64,000 bases of DNA from Sedimentitalea sp042687825 (GCF_042687825.1 NZ_JBHUQE010000017.1:1-64000); one strand, 5' to 3'. Shown: positions 29,853 through 39,134, counted from the stretch's first letter. Program-made: numbers and translations. Notes: generated from the sequence alone by a model not told the origin.

Positions 29853-31462
29853 GCCTGCTGGCGATCCGCGGCCTGTCCCTGTCGATCCGGGACACGCCCA
29901 TCCTGAAATCGGTGTCACTGACCGTGGCCCCCGGCGAGATCGTCGCCGTCACCGGCGAAAGCGGATCCGGCAAATCGATGACCGCGCTGGCGGTGATGCG
30001 GCTGTTGCCCGACCAGGCCGACGCCGCCGGCCGGATCACCCTGGACGGCACCGACATTCTGGAGGCCGGCGAATCGCAGATGTGCGGCCTGCGCGGCCGC
30101 GCGGTGGGCATGGTCTTTCAGGAACCGATGACGGCGCTGAACCCGGTGCGATCGATCGGCGATCAGGTGGCCGAGACCATATTGGTGCATGGCGCGATGT
30201 CCGCCCGGGCCGCGCGCGCCCGGGCGCGCGAGATGCTGGACCGCGTCGGCCTGCCCGCCGACCGCTTTCCGCTGGGCCGCTATCCACACGAGCTGTCCGG
30301 CGGCCAGCGCCAGCGGGTGGTGATCGCCATGGCCATCGCCCTGCGCCCGAAACTGCTGATCGCGGACGAGCCGACCACGGCGCTGGACGTGACCACCCAG
30401 GCGCAGATTCTGGACCTGCTGAAGGGGCTGGTGGCGGATTTCGGTATGGGCCTGTTGATGATCACCCACGATCTGGCGGTTGTTGCCGACATGGCCGACC
30501 GCATCGTCGTCATGCGCCACGGCGCCGTGGTCGAATCCGGCCCGACGCAGAGCCTGCTGACCCAGATGCGTCACCCCTATACGCGCATGCTGTTTCAGGC
30601 CTCTGCCCATCGGGTGGCGCTGCCCGAGGCGCCCCCGCCCGCACCGCTGCTGCAGGTGCGCGACGTCGTGCGCGACTATCGCCTGCCCCGCACCCGGCTG
30701 CTGCACGATCCTGGCCATTTCCGCGCCGTGGACCGGGTCAGCTTTACCCTGAACCGCGGCGAGCGGCTGGGGCTGGTGGGCGAGTCGGGCTGCGGAAAAT
30801 CCACGCTGACCCGGGCGCTGCTGGGGCTGGAACCGGTGCAGCAGGGCCAGATCCTGCTGGACGGCGCGCCAGTCTATGCCGGGCACAGGCCGAACCTGGC
30901 GGTGCGGCGCCGGATGCAGGTGGTGTTTCAGGATCCGTTCGGCAGTTTCAACCCGCGCCACCGGGTCGACCGTCTGATCACCGAGCCGTTCCACCTGCTG
31001 ACGGATCCGCCCACCGGCGCTGCGCGGCGTGCCGCCATCGCCGAAGCGCTGGCCGCGGTCGGCCTGCACCCCCAAGACGCGCTGAAATACATCCACGAGT
31101 TTTCCGGCGGCCAGCGCCAGCGCATCGCCATTGCCCGGGCGCTGATCGTGCGCCCGGACCTGATCCTGTTTGACGAGGCGGTCAGCGCGCTGGACGTCTC
31201 GGTGCGGGCACAGATCCTCGATCTGCTGGCCGAGCTTTGCGATACCTATGACCTGACCTATCTGTTCATCAGCCACGATCTGAGCGTCGTGCGCACCGTG
31301 ACCGACCGGGTTCTGGTGATGCAGGCGGGCCGGATCGTCGAGGCCGGCGACACCGAGGACGTGTTCACCAACCCGCAGCATCCCTATACGCAGGCGCTGA
31401 TCGCCGCCGCTCCGCGCCTGCCCGATCTTGACGCCCTGCAACGGAGCCAACCGCATGTCTGA
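29849..31462 (+). CDS. Fused dipeptide-type ABC ATPase (DppD-DppF fusion)
   Basis: 537 residues holding two complete nucleotide-binding domains. Domain 1: Walker A GESGSGKS, signature LSGGQRQR, Walker B LLIADEPTTALD. Domain 2 (from about residue 265): Walker A GESGCGKS, signature FSGGQRQR, Walker B LILFDEAVSALD. Each ends with the oligopeptide-family C-terminal motif HPYT. The fusion replaces the separate DppD and DppF and powers the importer. Walker B of domain 2 reads DEA instead of DEP, and the catalytic Glu is kept. It overlaps the ALDH gene by 8 bp. Confidence 0.94.
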   Translation: MSLLAIRGLSLSIRDTPILKSVSLTVAPGEIVAVTGESGSGKSMTALAVMRLLPDQADAAGRITLDGTDILEAGESQMCGLRGRAVGMVFQEPMTALNPVRSIGDQVAETILVHGAMSARAARARAREMLDRVGLPADRFPLGRYPHELSGGQRQRVVIAMAIALRPKLLIADEPTTALDVTTQAQILDLLKGLVADFGMGLLMITHDLAVVADMADRIVVMRHGAVVESGPTQSLLTQMRHPYTRMLFQASAHRVALPEAPPPAPLLQVRDVVRDYRLPRTRLLHDPGHFRAVDRVSFTLNRGERLGLVGESGCGKSTLTRALLGLEPVQQGQILLDGAPVYAGHRPNLAVRRRMQVVFQDPFGSFNPRHRVDRLITEPFHLLTDPPTGAARRAAIAEALAAVGLHPQDALKYIHEFSGGQRQRIAIARALIVRPDLILFDEAVSALDVSVRAQILDLLAELCDTYDLTYLFISHDLSVVRTVTDRVLVMQAGRIVEAGDTEDVFTNPQHPYTQALIAAAPRLPDLDALQRSQPHV

Positions 31463-32906
31463 TCTTCTCTGGTTCGATCCCTCTTTGTGCCTGATCGGCG
31501 GCCAGTGGCGCCCGGCCTGCGAGGGCCGGACCCTGCCGCTGATCAACCCCTCGGACGGCAGCACGATCTGCCGCATCGCCGGTGGAACCGATGCCGATAT
31601 CGACTCCGCTGTGCAGGCCGCGCAAGGCGCACGCGAGGGCGACTGGGGCCGCATGAGCGCGACCGAACGCGGTCGCATCCTGACCCGGATCGGACAATTG
31701 GTGCTGGACCGCGTCGACGCATTGGCGCGGATCGAGGCGACAGATGTGGGCAAGCCGCTGACACAGGCCCGCGCCGACGCCGTCGCTCTGGCCCGCTATA
31801 TGGAATTCTATGGCGGCGCGGCGGACAAGGTGATGGGCGAGACCATCCCCTATCTGCCCGGTTATACCGTCTATACCCTGCGCGAACCGCATGGGGTCAC
31901 GGGCCATATCGTGCCCTGGAACTATCCCATGCAGATCATCGGGCGTTCGGTCGGGGCGGCACTGGCAATGGGCAATGCCGCGGTGCTGAAACCCGCCGAA
32001 GAGGCCTGTCTGACGGCGCTGGGTTTTGCCGATATCGCACGCGAGGCCGGTCTGCCCGCCGGGGCGCTGAACGTGGTGCCGGGCTTGGGAGCCGAGGCCG
32101 GGGCGGCGCTGGCGGGGCATGCGGCTGTGCAGCATGTCAGCTTTACCGGCTCGGTCGGCACCGGCGCAAAGGTCCAGATGGCCGCCGCACGCAACGTGGT
32201 GCCGGTGACGCTGGAACTGGGCGGGAAATCGCCGCAGCTGGTCTTTGACGATGCCGATATCGACGCGGCTCTGCCGTTTCTGGTCAATGCCGGCATCCAG
32301 AACGCCGGTCAGACCTGTTCCGCCAGTTCGCGCATTCTGGTGCAGCGCGGCGTCTATGATGCGGTGCGCGAGCACATGGCCGCCGCCTATGACGAACTGA
32401 CCGTCGGCCCGGCGCTGCAGGACCTGCGGTTGGGGCCGCTGATTTCGGATCGGCAAAAGGACATCGTCACCGGCTATCTGGACATCGGCGGAGGTCTGGC
32501 GGTGGCGGGGCGCGGCCGCATCGTCGGCGACGCCCCGTCACGCGGCGCCTATGTCGCGCCGACCCTGTTTGCCGACGTGCCGCCGGACCACATGTTGGCC
32601 CGGGACGAGATTTTCGGCCCGGTGCAGGTGCTGATCCCGTTTGACACCGAGGAAACGGCCCTGCGTATCGCCAACAGCACCGACTATGGGCTGGTCGCCG
32701 GCGTCTGGACCAGCGATGGCGCGCGGCAGATGCGCCTGGCGCGGGGGTTGCGGTCAGGACAGGTGTTCATCAACAATTACGGCGCCGGCGGCGGCGTCGA
32801 ACTGCCCTTTGGCGGCGTCGGCAAGTCCGGGCACGGGCGGGAAAAGGGGTTCGAGGCGCTGTACGGGTTCTCGCAGCTCAAGACCGTCGCCGCGTTGCAC
32901 GGCTGA
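31455..32906 (+). CDS. NAD(P)-dependent aldehyde dehydrogenase
   Basis: 483 residues. Conserved ALDH features are HIVPWNYPMQ, FTGSVGTGAKV, the general base Glu in VTLELGGKSPQLV, the nucleophile Cys in NAGQTCSASSR, and the C-terminal PFGGVGKSGHGREKG. It oxidises an aldehyde to the acid. The family (betaine, gamma-aminobutyraldehyde or vanillin dehydrogenases) cannot be narrowed from motifs. Translation is coupled to the fused ATPase, so the aldehyde probably comes from the imported substrate. Confidence 0.92.
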   Translation: MSDLLWFDPSLCLIGGQWRPACEGRTLPLINPSDGSTICRIAGGTDADIDSAVQAAQGAREGDWGRMSATERGRILTRIGQLVLDRVDALARIEATDVGKPLTQARADAVALARYMEFYGGAADKVMGETIPYLPGYTVYTLREPHGVTGHIVPWNYPMQIIGRSVGAALAMGNAAVLKPAEEACLTALGFADIAREAGLPAGALNVVPGLGAEAGAALAGHAAVQHVSFTGSVGTGAKVQMAAARNVVPVTLELGGKSPQLVFDDADIDAALPFLVNAGIQNAGQTCSASSRILVQRGVYDAVREHMAAAYDELTVGPALQDLRLGPLISDRQKDIVTGYLDIGGGLAVAGRGRIVGDAPSRGAYVAPTLFADVPPDHMLARDEIFGPVQVLIPFDTEETALRIANSTDYGLVAGVWTSDGARQMRLARGLRSGQVFINNYGAGGGVELPFGGVGKSGHGREKGFEALYGFSQLKTVAALHG

Positions 32907-32918
32907 TCCCAAGGGCGA

Positions 32919-33437
32919 TCAGGCGCGCGCCAGCTCGCGCTTTAGTTTCTGCATCTTGCGGGTGATCATCTGCCGCTTCAGCGGTTTCAGATAGTCGATG
33001 AACAGCTTGCCGTTCAAATGGTCGATCTCGTGCTGCACGCAGGTCGCCCACAGCCCGTCAAACGCGGCCTTTTGCGGGTTGCCCTGCTGGTCGATCCAGG
33101 CGACTTCGACCTCGGCGGGGCGGGTCACCTCGGCATATTGTTCGGGGATCGACAGGCAGCCCTCTTCATAAACGCTCAGCGCGTCCGAGGCGGCCACGAT
33201 TTCCGGGTTGAACATCACGGTCGGGCGCGGCGCGGCGCCTTCTTCCTTGACGCAATCCATCACGATCAGCCGTTCCAGCACCCCGACCTGGGGCGCGGCC
33301 AGTCCGATGCCCGGCGCGTCATACATGGTTTCCAGCATGTCCTCGGCCAACTGGCTCAGGTCACCGGTAATATCGGTCACCGGGGCACAGACCTTTTTCA
33401 GGCGCGGGTCGGGATGGATCAGGATCGGACGTTTCAT
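32919..33437 (-). CDS. def: Peptide deformylase
   Basis: 172 residues. Removes the formyl group from nascent N-terminal Met. All three metal/active-site motifs are intact: GIGLAAPQVG, EEGCLSIPE and QHEIDHLNGKLF. Length and motif spacing match class I deformylases. fmt, its common partner, is not adjacent, so a second def copy with fmt may exist elsewhere (inference). It converges on the aldehyde dehydrogenase gene, with 12 bases between stops. Confidence 0.96.
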   Translation of the reverse strand: MKRPILIHPDPRLKKVCAPVTDITGDLSQLAEDMLETMYDAPGIGLAAPQVGVLERLIVMDCVKEEGAAPRPTVMFNPEIVAASDALSVYEEGCLSIPEQYAEVTRPAEVEVAWIDQQGNPQKAAFDGLWATCVQHEIDHLNGKLFIDYLKPLKRQMITRKMQKLKRELARA

Positions 33438-33532
33438 GCAAGATCATGTAGGCGATCACCGGGCACACCGCAACGCCCCCTTGCACGTCCGTCGATTCCG
33501 ACTAGCTTGCCGGTCCAGCACAGGAGAGTCCC

Positions 33533-34705
33533 ATGACCTTTGACGACCCGATCGACCGCCGCGGCACGCAGTCCAGCAAATGGGACAAGATGCAGGCGCT
33601 CTACGGCATCTCGCCGGATGACGGGCTGGCCATGTGGACCGCGGATTCCGACTATCGCACGGCGCCCTGCGTGATCCGGGCGGTGCGCGAGGCGGCCGAT
33701 CACGGCGTGTTCGGCTATTCCTGGCAATACCCGGAATATTTCGCCGCCATCCAGTGGTGGATGCAGAACCGGCATGGCTGGCAGGTCGACCGGAAATGGA
33801 TTCTGACGTCGCAGGGCCTGGGAAACGCCATCGCGCTGTGTCTGGATGTCTATAGCGACCCGGGCGACGGCGTGCTGATCTTTTCGCCGGTCTACCACGA
33901 ATTTGCGATGAAGATTAAAAATGCCGGGCGCACCCTGATAGAATCGCCGCTGCGGCGCCGGGGCGACAGCTATGAGCTGGACCTGGCCGATGCCCAGAGC
34001 CGCCTGACCGGTCGGGAAAAAATCATGTTGTTCTGCTCGCCGCAGAACCCGTCGGGGCGTATCTGGACGACCGAGGAACTGCGCGACGTGGCCGCCTTTG
34101 CCGCCCGCAACGACCTGATCCTGGTTTCGGACGAAGTGCATCACGATCTGGTCTATGCCGGCCAGCATTTCGTGCCGATGGATATTGCGGCACCGGACCA
34201 CCGCGGCCAAGCGGTCTATCTGACCGCACCGTCCAAGACATTCAACATCGCCGGGCAGCGCACCGGCAACATGATCATTCCCGACCCGGACCTGCGCGCG
34301 GCGATGAAACAGCGGCTGGTGGCGCTGGACTATTCCCCCAGCGCGCTGGGGATCAGCATGATCACCGCCGCCTACAGTCCCGAGGGGGCGCGCTGGGTCG
34401 ATGCGCAGATCGCCCATCTCGACGGCAACCGGCGGCTGTTTGACGCCGCGATCAACGCCATTCCGGGGCTGTGGTCGATGCCCTTGCAATCGACCTATCT
34501 GGCCTGGGTCGATTTTTCCGGCACCGGCATGAGTCCGGACGAGGTCGCCACGCGCATCCGCGACGATGCGCGGATCGCGGTGTCGCCCGGCCCCGGATTC
34601 GGTGCTGGCGGCGAGACCTTTCAGCGGTTCAACCTGGCGACGCAGCGCTGGCGCGTGCAAGAAGCCTGCAACCGGATGCAGGCCGCCTTTGCCGACCTGC
34701 AATAG
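33533..34705 (+). CDS. PatB/MalY-type PLP-dependent C-S lyase or aminotransferase
   Basis: 390 residues. Fold-type I aminotransferase with MalY/PatB features: SSKWDKMQALYG near the N terminus, PGDGVLIFSPVYHEF, FCSPQNPSGRIW, LVSDEVHHDLVY, and the PLP Lys in LTAPSKTFNIAGQRTGN. Such proteins usually act as cystathionine beta-lyases. CAGGAGAG precedes the ATG. It is divergent from def. Confidence 0.9.
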   Translation: MTFDDPIDRRGTQSSKWDKMQALYGISPDDGLAMWTADSDYRTAPCVIRAVREAADHGVFGYSWQYPEYFAAIQWWMQNRHGWQVDRKWILTSQGLGNAIALCLDVYSDPGDGVLIFSPVYHEFAMKIKNAGRTLIESPLRRRGDSYELDLADAQSRLTGREKIMLFCSPQNPSGRIWTTEELRDVAAFAARNDLILVSDEVHHDLVYAGQHFVPMDIAAPDHRGQAVYLTAPSKTFNIAGQRTGNMIIPDPDLRAAMKQRLVALDYSPSALGISMITAAYSPEGARWVDAQIAHLDGNRRLFDAAINAIPGLWSMPLQSTYLAWVDFSGTGMSPDEVATRIRDDARIAVSPGPGFGAGGETFQRFNLATQRWRVQEACNRMQAAFADLQ

Positions 34706-34734
34706 CGCCGCCGCCCATCGCCTGCACCCTGCGG

Positions 34735-35085
34735 TCAGTCGCGCGGCAACAATCCGGCCGGGGCATCCGGTGCACGGTAATGGTCCAGCGGCGCCTTGTC
34801 GCTGGCTGCGGTGTTGCGTTTGAATTCATAGCGCTGTTCGCCGGCGTCGGAATCCGAGGCGATGATCAGGCATTGATATAGATGCCGCCCGCCATCATAC
34901 AGATCGACCAGCCCACGCAGAGCCGGCACGGTTTCCGCCTCGACGGAAAACCCGCCCTGCCACAGGCGCAGCACCGTGTAAAATCTATCCCCGACCTGAA
35001 CCCGCAAGCGGCTGGTCTTTTTCAATCCGGCCAGCCGGGCCGCGTTCAGCTGTGTGCGGATATCGTCCGAAATAAAGGTCGACAT
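34735..35085 (-). CDS. Conserved hypothetical protein, 116 residues
   Basis: Starts at an ATG with GGGGGAG upstream; a TTG six codons earlier is less likely. No signal peptide or membrane segment is visible. The first half is basic and polar (NAARLAGLKKTSRLRVQVGDRFYTVLRLW). The centre has strands that look like a small beta domain (FSVEAETVPALRGLVDLYDGGRHLYQCLI). The C terminus is charged. I do not recognise the family. It converges on the PatB-type gene and is divergent from the glutathionyl-hydroquinone reductase gene. Confidence 0.7.
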   Translation of the reverse strand: MSTFISDDIRTQLNAARLAGLKKTSRLRVQVGDRFYTVLRLWQGGFSVEAETVPALRGLVDLYDGGRHLYQCLIIASDSDAGEQRYEFKRNTAASDKAPLDHYRAPDAPAGLLPRD

Positions 35086-35308
35086 GTCGCGTTTCTCCCC
35101 CAAGTCATGCCCCTAGGGTGGCGCAAAAAAGACCGTGAAATCAAGCGACAGTTCTGTGACGCCACGTTAGGACCCGGCCTTTCACGCCGCCTTTGCCGCC
35201 CGCTTGCGGTCAGATGTGCAACCATGCAGGGTCTTTGCGCGCGCCCGACCCATTGCAGCCGCGCCATAACCGCCTAACCTTTGATCCGTAACCAATCGGA
35301 GGTAAGGC

Positions 35309-36298
35309 ATGGGATTGTTGATCGACGGCGTATGGCACGATCAGGGCTATGACACCAAATCCACCGGCGGCAAGTTCGAACGCAGCGCTTCGGTGTTCCG
35401 CAACTGGGTCACTCCGGACGGTCGCCCCGGCCCGTCGGGTCAGGGCGGTTTCGCCGCCGAATCCGGGCGCTATCACCTCTATGTCAGCTATGCCTGCCCC
35501 TGGGCGCATCGCACGCTGATCTTTCGCCGCCTCAAGGGGCTAGAGGATCATATCAGCCTGTCGGTGGTGCATCCCGACATGCTGGACAAGGGCTGGACCT
35601 TTCAGACCGACGCGCAGGGCGCCACGGGCGACACGCTGCACGGACTGGACTATCTGCACCAGATCTATACCCGGGCTGACCCCGTCTATTCCGGGCGCGT
35701 CACGGTCCCGGTTCTGTGGGACAAGAAACAGGACACCATCGTGTCGAACGAAAGTGCCGAGATCATCCGCATGTTCAATTCGGCCTTTGACGGGGTGACC
35801 GGCAATACCGACGATTATTGGCCCGCTCCCATGCGAGCCGCCATCGAAACCGTGAACACGCGCGTCTATGACACCGTCAACAACGGTGTCTACAAATCCG
35901 GGTTCGCCACCAGCCAGGCCGCCTATGACACCGCCGTAACGGCTCTGTTTGACAGTCTCGACTGGCTCGAGGACTGCTTGTCAGACCGCCGCTATCTGAT
36001 GGGCGCGCGGCTGACCGAGGCGGATTGGCGCCTGTTCACGACGCTGGTGCGGTTTGATTCCGTCTATCATCTGCATTTCAAATGCAACCGGGCGCGGCTG
36101 ATCGACTATCCCAATCTCTGGGCCTATACGCGCGATCTGTACCAGCATCCCGGCGTCGCCGGCACGGTGAACATGGCGCATATCGTGCGCCACTATCACT
36201 ATAGCCATCACACCATCAATCCGCACCGGATCATCCCGATCAACCCGCGGCTGGATTTTCTGGCCGCGCATGACCGCGATCAGCGCGGCACCGCGTAA
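35309..36298 (+). CDS. Glutathionyl-hydroquinone reductase (YqjG/EcmB-like, GST omega)
   Basis: 329 residues. Reduces glutathionyl-hydroquinones with GSH. The thioredoxin-fold N-terminal half carries the active Cys in YVSYACPWAHRTLIFRRLKGLE (motif CPWAHR), and the C-terminal all-helical GST domain includes RFDSVYHLHFKCNRARLIDYPNLW. A strong CGGAGGTAAGG precedes the ATG. Family members help detoxify quinones. The 3' end overlaps a convergent receiver-domain gene by 19 bases. Confidence 0.93.
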   Translation: MGLLIDGVWHDQGYDTKSTGGKFERSASVFRNWVTPDGRPGPSGQGGFAAESGRYHLYVSYACPWAHRTLIFRRLKGLEDHISLSVVHPDMLDKGWTFQTDAQGATGDTLHGLDYLHQIYTRADPVYSGRVTVPVLWDKKQDTIVSNESAEIIRMFNSAFDGVTGNTDDYWPAPMRAAIETVNTRVYDTVNNGVYKSGFATSQAAYDTAVTALFDSLDWLEDCLSDRRYLMGARLTEADWRLFTTLVRFDSVYHLHFKCNRARLIDYPNLWAYTRDLYQHPGVAGTVNMAHIVRHYHYSHHTINPHRIIPINPRLDFLAAHDRDQRGTA

Positions 36299-36642
36299 TG
36301 TTCGACCATCGCCGCCAGATCCTCTGGCGGCGTTTCACTTTGCACATAGGCACAAGCGTTGGGCGAATGGGCAAAGATCGATCCGTCGGAAAAGAAACTG
36401 GTATTGGTGACAAAGATAACCCGCGCATCGGGCCGGCGATAGCTGGCGAAATCCGCCACCGCCAGGGCGCTGCCCTGATCCAGGATGAGGTCCAGCACGA
36501 TGATCTCGAATTCGGCGGAATAAAGTGCCGTGATCGCGGCCTCTTGACTGTTGACCAATGTGACCTTGGCGCCATGTCGCTCCAGGTGGCGCCGCCAAAT
36601 CAGCCCAAGCTCGGGCCGGCTTTCAACAATGAGCACATTCAT
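36280..36642 (-). CDS. Single-domain receiver protein, degenerate active site
   Basis: 120 residues and only a receiver domain. The N terminus MNVLIVESRPELG has one Glu in place of the usual acidic pair. The phosphoacceptor Asp is kept in IIVLDLILDQGSAL. The switch Thr/Ser is kept in IFVTNTSFF. The usual Lys near the end of strand 5 is not evident (YVQSETPPEDL). It may signal by protein contact rather than a classic phosphorylation switch. The ATG has no good ribosome binding site, and an in-frame ATG at 36705 is an alternative start. A perfect CtrA box lies 68 bases upstream. Confidence 0.75.
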   Translation of the reverse strand: MNVLIVESRPELGLIWRRHLERHGAKVTLVNSQEAAITALYSAEFEIIVLDLILDQGSALAVADFASYRRPDARVIFVTNTSFFSDGSIFAHSPNACAYVQSETPPEDLAAMVEHYAVPR

Positions 36643-36709
36643 AATAATATCCGGGCACGAATTGCCGTTAGTGTGTGCCTCTCCCCGTTGTTCTGATCTG
36701 CCCATACTA

Positions 36710-36725
36710 TTAACAAAACCTTAAC
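36710..36725. promoter_or_regulatory. CtrA-type binding box (TTAA-N7-TTAAC)
   Basis: TTAA at 36710-36713, seven bases, then TTAAC at 36721-36725 match the full alphaproteobacterial CtrA consensus. It lies between the divergent receiver gene (start 36642) and cobC (start 36810). Its spacing suits control of either gene. The lone receiver is the more natural CtrA target, since CtrA controls motility and signalling genes in this group. Confidence 0.6.
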
Positions 36726-36809
36726 GAATGCCTAAGCGCGCCCGAGGCAGGATAACAACCTTGTGTAACAGGCAGAATTCCGCTTGAACGAAGGCAGATT
36801 TACGCAGCG

Positions 36810-37790
36810 ATGAACAAAAATCCGCCAATGCCCGAACCAGATGAACAAAAGCGACCTCTGACGCGGGATCATGGCGGCGGGCTGGACGCGGCGATCGCGG
36901 ACTATGGCGGTGCGCGGGCGGACTGGCTGGATCTGTCGACGGGAATCAACCCGGTGCCGTATCCTTTGCCGCCGTTTTCGGCGCAGGACTGGACCGCGCT
37001 GCCGGACCGGGCCGCCCATCAGGCGATATGTACAGCCGCGCGGGCATTCTGGGCGGTGCCCGAGGGAGCGGCGATCCTGCCCGCGCCCGGCGCTTCGGCG
37101 CTGATTGCCCGCCTGCCGGCGCTGCGCCCGGCCGGGCGCGTGCGAATCGACATGCCCACCTATAACGAACACGCCGCCGCCTTTGCCGCTCAGGGCTGGC
37201 AGGTTGCCGGCACGGGTCCGGCACAGGCCCGCGTGCTGGTACATCCGAACAACCCCGACGGGCGGCTGTGGCAGGCCCAGGACGCCGATGCCGCGCTGAC
37301 GGTGATCGACGAAAGCTTTTGCGACGTCACGCCCGATTCCAGCCTGATCCGTCTGGCAACACGGCCCGGCTGTATCGTGCTCAAGAGTTTCGGCAAGTTC
37401 TGGGGGCTGGCCGGGACACGGCTGGGCTTTGCCATCGCCGCGCCGGCAGAGATCGACCGGCTGGCCGAAATGCTGGGCCCCTGGCCGGTCTCGGGACCGG
37501 CCCTGCGTGTGGGCGCCGCGGCCCTGCGCGACCGTAATTGGGCCGAGGCCACCCGCGACCGGCTGCGTCAGGACACCGCCCGCCTGGACCGCGCGGTGTT
37601 GGCGCGGGGCGCCGAGCTGGCCGGCGGTACCGACCTCTTTCGTCTCTATCGCGTCGACGATGCCACCGCCTGGCAGAGCCGACTGGCGCACCGGCATATC
37701 TGGACACGCATCTTTCCCTATTCCGATCGCTATCTGCGGCTGGGCCTGCCCCCCGCCGACGGCTGGGCGCGGCTGCTGGACGCCTTGTGA
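36810..37790 (+). CDS. cobC: Threonine-phosphate decarboxylase (cobalamin synthesis)
   Basis: 326 residues. PLP-dependent enzyme related to histidinol-phosphate aminotransferase. It makes aminopropanol phosphate, or the aminopropanol arm, for cobalamin. The N-terminal DHGGGLDAAIADYGG and WLDLSTGINPVPYP are typical of CobC/CobD decarboxylases. VLVHPNNPDG and DESFCDV follow, and the PLP Lys is in LKSFGKFWGLAGTRLGF. The stop overlaps the start of the cbiB gene (GTGA). No cobalamin riboswitch element was seen in the 167-base leader. Confidence 0.9.
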   Translation: MNKNPPMPEPDEQKRPLTRDHGGGLDAAIADYGGARADWLDLSTGINPVPYPLPPFSAQDWTALPDRAAHQAICTAARAFWAVPEGAAILPAPGASALIARLPALRPAGRVRIDMPTYNEHAAAFAAQGWQVAGTGPAQARVLVHPNNPDGRLWQAQDADAALTVIDESFCDVTPDSSLIRLATRPGCIVLKSFGKFWGLAGTRLGFAIAAPAEIDRLAEMLGPWPVSGPALRVGAAALRDRNWAEATRDRLRQDTARLDRAVLARGAELAGGTDLFRLYRVDDATAWQSRLAHRHIWTRIFPYSDRYLRLGLPPADGWARLLDAL

Positions 37791-38713
37791 GCACGGCCCT
37801 GCCCCTGGCTGCAGCCTTGCTGCTGGACGCGGTTTTTGGCGAGCCGCGCTGGCTGTGGGCGCGCGTGCCGCACCCGGCGGTGCTGATGGGGCGCGCGGTG
37901 GACACGCTGGATCGCGGGCTGAACCGCGGCGGCGCCCGCCGGCTGAAAGGTCTGTGCGCCCTGTTGATCCTGGCGGCGGCAGCCTGGGCAACGGGCTGGC
38001 TGCTGTCGCTGGGCGGACCGCTGGCCGAGATCGCCAGCGCCGCCATCCTGCTGGCGCAGAAATCGCTGGTGCAGCATGTCCGCGCTGTCGCCGATGCGCT
38101 GCGCCTGTCTGCGGGCGACGCGCGTCAGGCGGTGGCGATGATCGTCAGTCGCGATTGCCGCGACATGTCCGGGCCAGAGATCGCGCGTGCGGCCATCGAA
38201 AGTGCGGCCGAGAATCTCAGCGACGGCGTGGTCGCGCCGGTCTTTTGGTTCCTGTTGGCCGGGCTGCCGGGGCTGTGCGTCTACAAGATCGTCAATACGG
38301 CCGACAGCATGATCGGCTATCGCACCCCCCGGCACGCCCGGTTCGGATGGGCAGCGGCGCGCTGTGACGATCTGCTGAACCTGATCCCGGCACGCCTGAC
38401 AGCTCTGGCCATCGCCGGGGTGGCCCGCCGGATCGCAGATTGGCCGGCCATCGCCGCCGACGCGCGCCGGCATCGCTCGCCCAATGCCGGCTGGCCCGAG
38501 GCCGCTATCGCACGGGCGCTGGACCTGGCACTGGCCGGCCCGCGCAGCTATGATGGCGCAATGCAACAACTGGCCTGGGTCAACGGCGATGCCCGCCGCC
38601 AGATTGGTGCCGACGACATCGACGCCGCAGTCGGTATACTGTGGCGGGTCTGGGCGCTGGGTCTGACCACGCTGTGCGGGCTGGCCGCGCTGACGGTCGC
38701 CGTGTCGAACTGA
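37787..38713 (+). CDS. cbiB: Adenosylcobinamide-phosphate synthase (CbiB/CobD)
   Basis: 308 residues from a GTG that overlaps the cobC stop. Membrane enzyme joining aminopropanol (phosphate) to adenosylcobyric acid. Family motifs: LLLDAVFGEPRWLW with HPAVLMGRAV, SRDCRDMSGPEIARAAIESAAENLSDGVVAPVFW, and NTADSMIGYRTPRHARFGWAAARCDDLLNLIPARL. Four or more hydrophobic segments are visible. Together with CobC it makes the nucleotide-loop linker of cobalamin. The other cob genes must lie elsewhere. Confidence 0.93.
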   Translation: MSTALPLAAALLLDAVFGEPRWLWARVPHPAVLMGRAVDTLDRGLNRGGARRLKGLCALLILAAAAWATGWLLSLGGPLAEIASAAILLAQKSLVQHVRAVADALRLSAGDARQAVAMIVSRDCRDMSGPEIARAAIESAAENLSDGVVAPVFWFLLAGLPGLCVYKIVNTADSMIGYRTPRHARFGWAAARCDDLLNLIPARLTALAIAGVARRIADWPAIAADARRHRSPNAGWPEAAIARALDLALAGPRSYDGAMQQLAWVNGDARRQIGADDIDAAVGILWRVWALGLTTLCGLAALTVAVSN

Positions 38714-38759
38714 CGCGTAAAACCGCCCCGGGGGGCGTGTGGGCACCGCTGCCAAGCGC

Positions 38760-39134
38760 CTATTCGGTCAAACCGAGCGAGACGCGCACCGGAAACCGGT
38801 GGCCTTTTTCGCTGAGCATCACCACCACCCCGTTGCTGCGCACATAGAGATCGCAGCGGCCAAACCCATTGCGGAAATCGATGCAGACCTGACCATCGGG
38901 GCGGATATGGAATACTCCAAAGGCAGTCCCCCCATTGTCGGCATAGGTATAGGAATAGGACCCGTCGGCCGAAAACTGCGAGACCCCGTCATCGTAATAG
39001 GTGAACCGGGCGCCATTGCCGATCCTGGCCAGTTCCTGCGCCGACAGGCGGGAATCGCTGTCGCGCAAGGCCCAGTCCTGCGCCGTGGTGGCGCCGGAAA
39101 GACAGAGTAGAACCGCAATCAGGACCGGCCGCAT
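38760..39134 (-). CDS. Small secreted hypothetical protein, 124 residues
   Basis: The ATG at 39134 is preceded by AAGGATG and opens a signal peptide (MRPVLIAVLLCLSGATTAQD). The mature part is about 105 residues and rich in strands: RFTYYDDGVSQFSADGSYSYTYADNGGTAFGVFHIRPDGQVCIDF. Two Cys (in QVCIDF and GRCDLY) could form a disulfide. This looks like a small periplasmic beta domain that recurs in Rhodobacteraceae, but no function is known to me. It converges on cbiB. Confidence 0.75.
   Translation of the reverse strand: MRPVLIAVLLCLSGATTAQDWALRDSDSRLSAQELARIGNGARFTYYDDGVSQFSADGSYSYTYADNGGTAFGVFHIRPDGQVCIDFRNGFGRCDLYVRSNGVVVMLSEKGHRFPVRVSLGLTE

Noticed and set aside
36643..36809. Cobalamin riboswitch upstream of cobC
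   Set aside because: No B12-box-like GCCACTG or matching helices were found in the leader.
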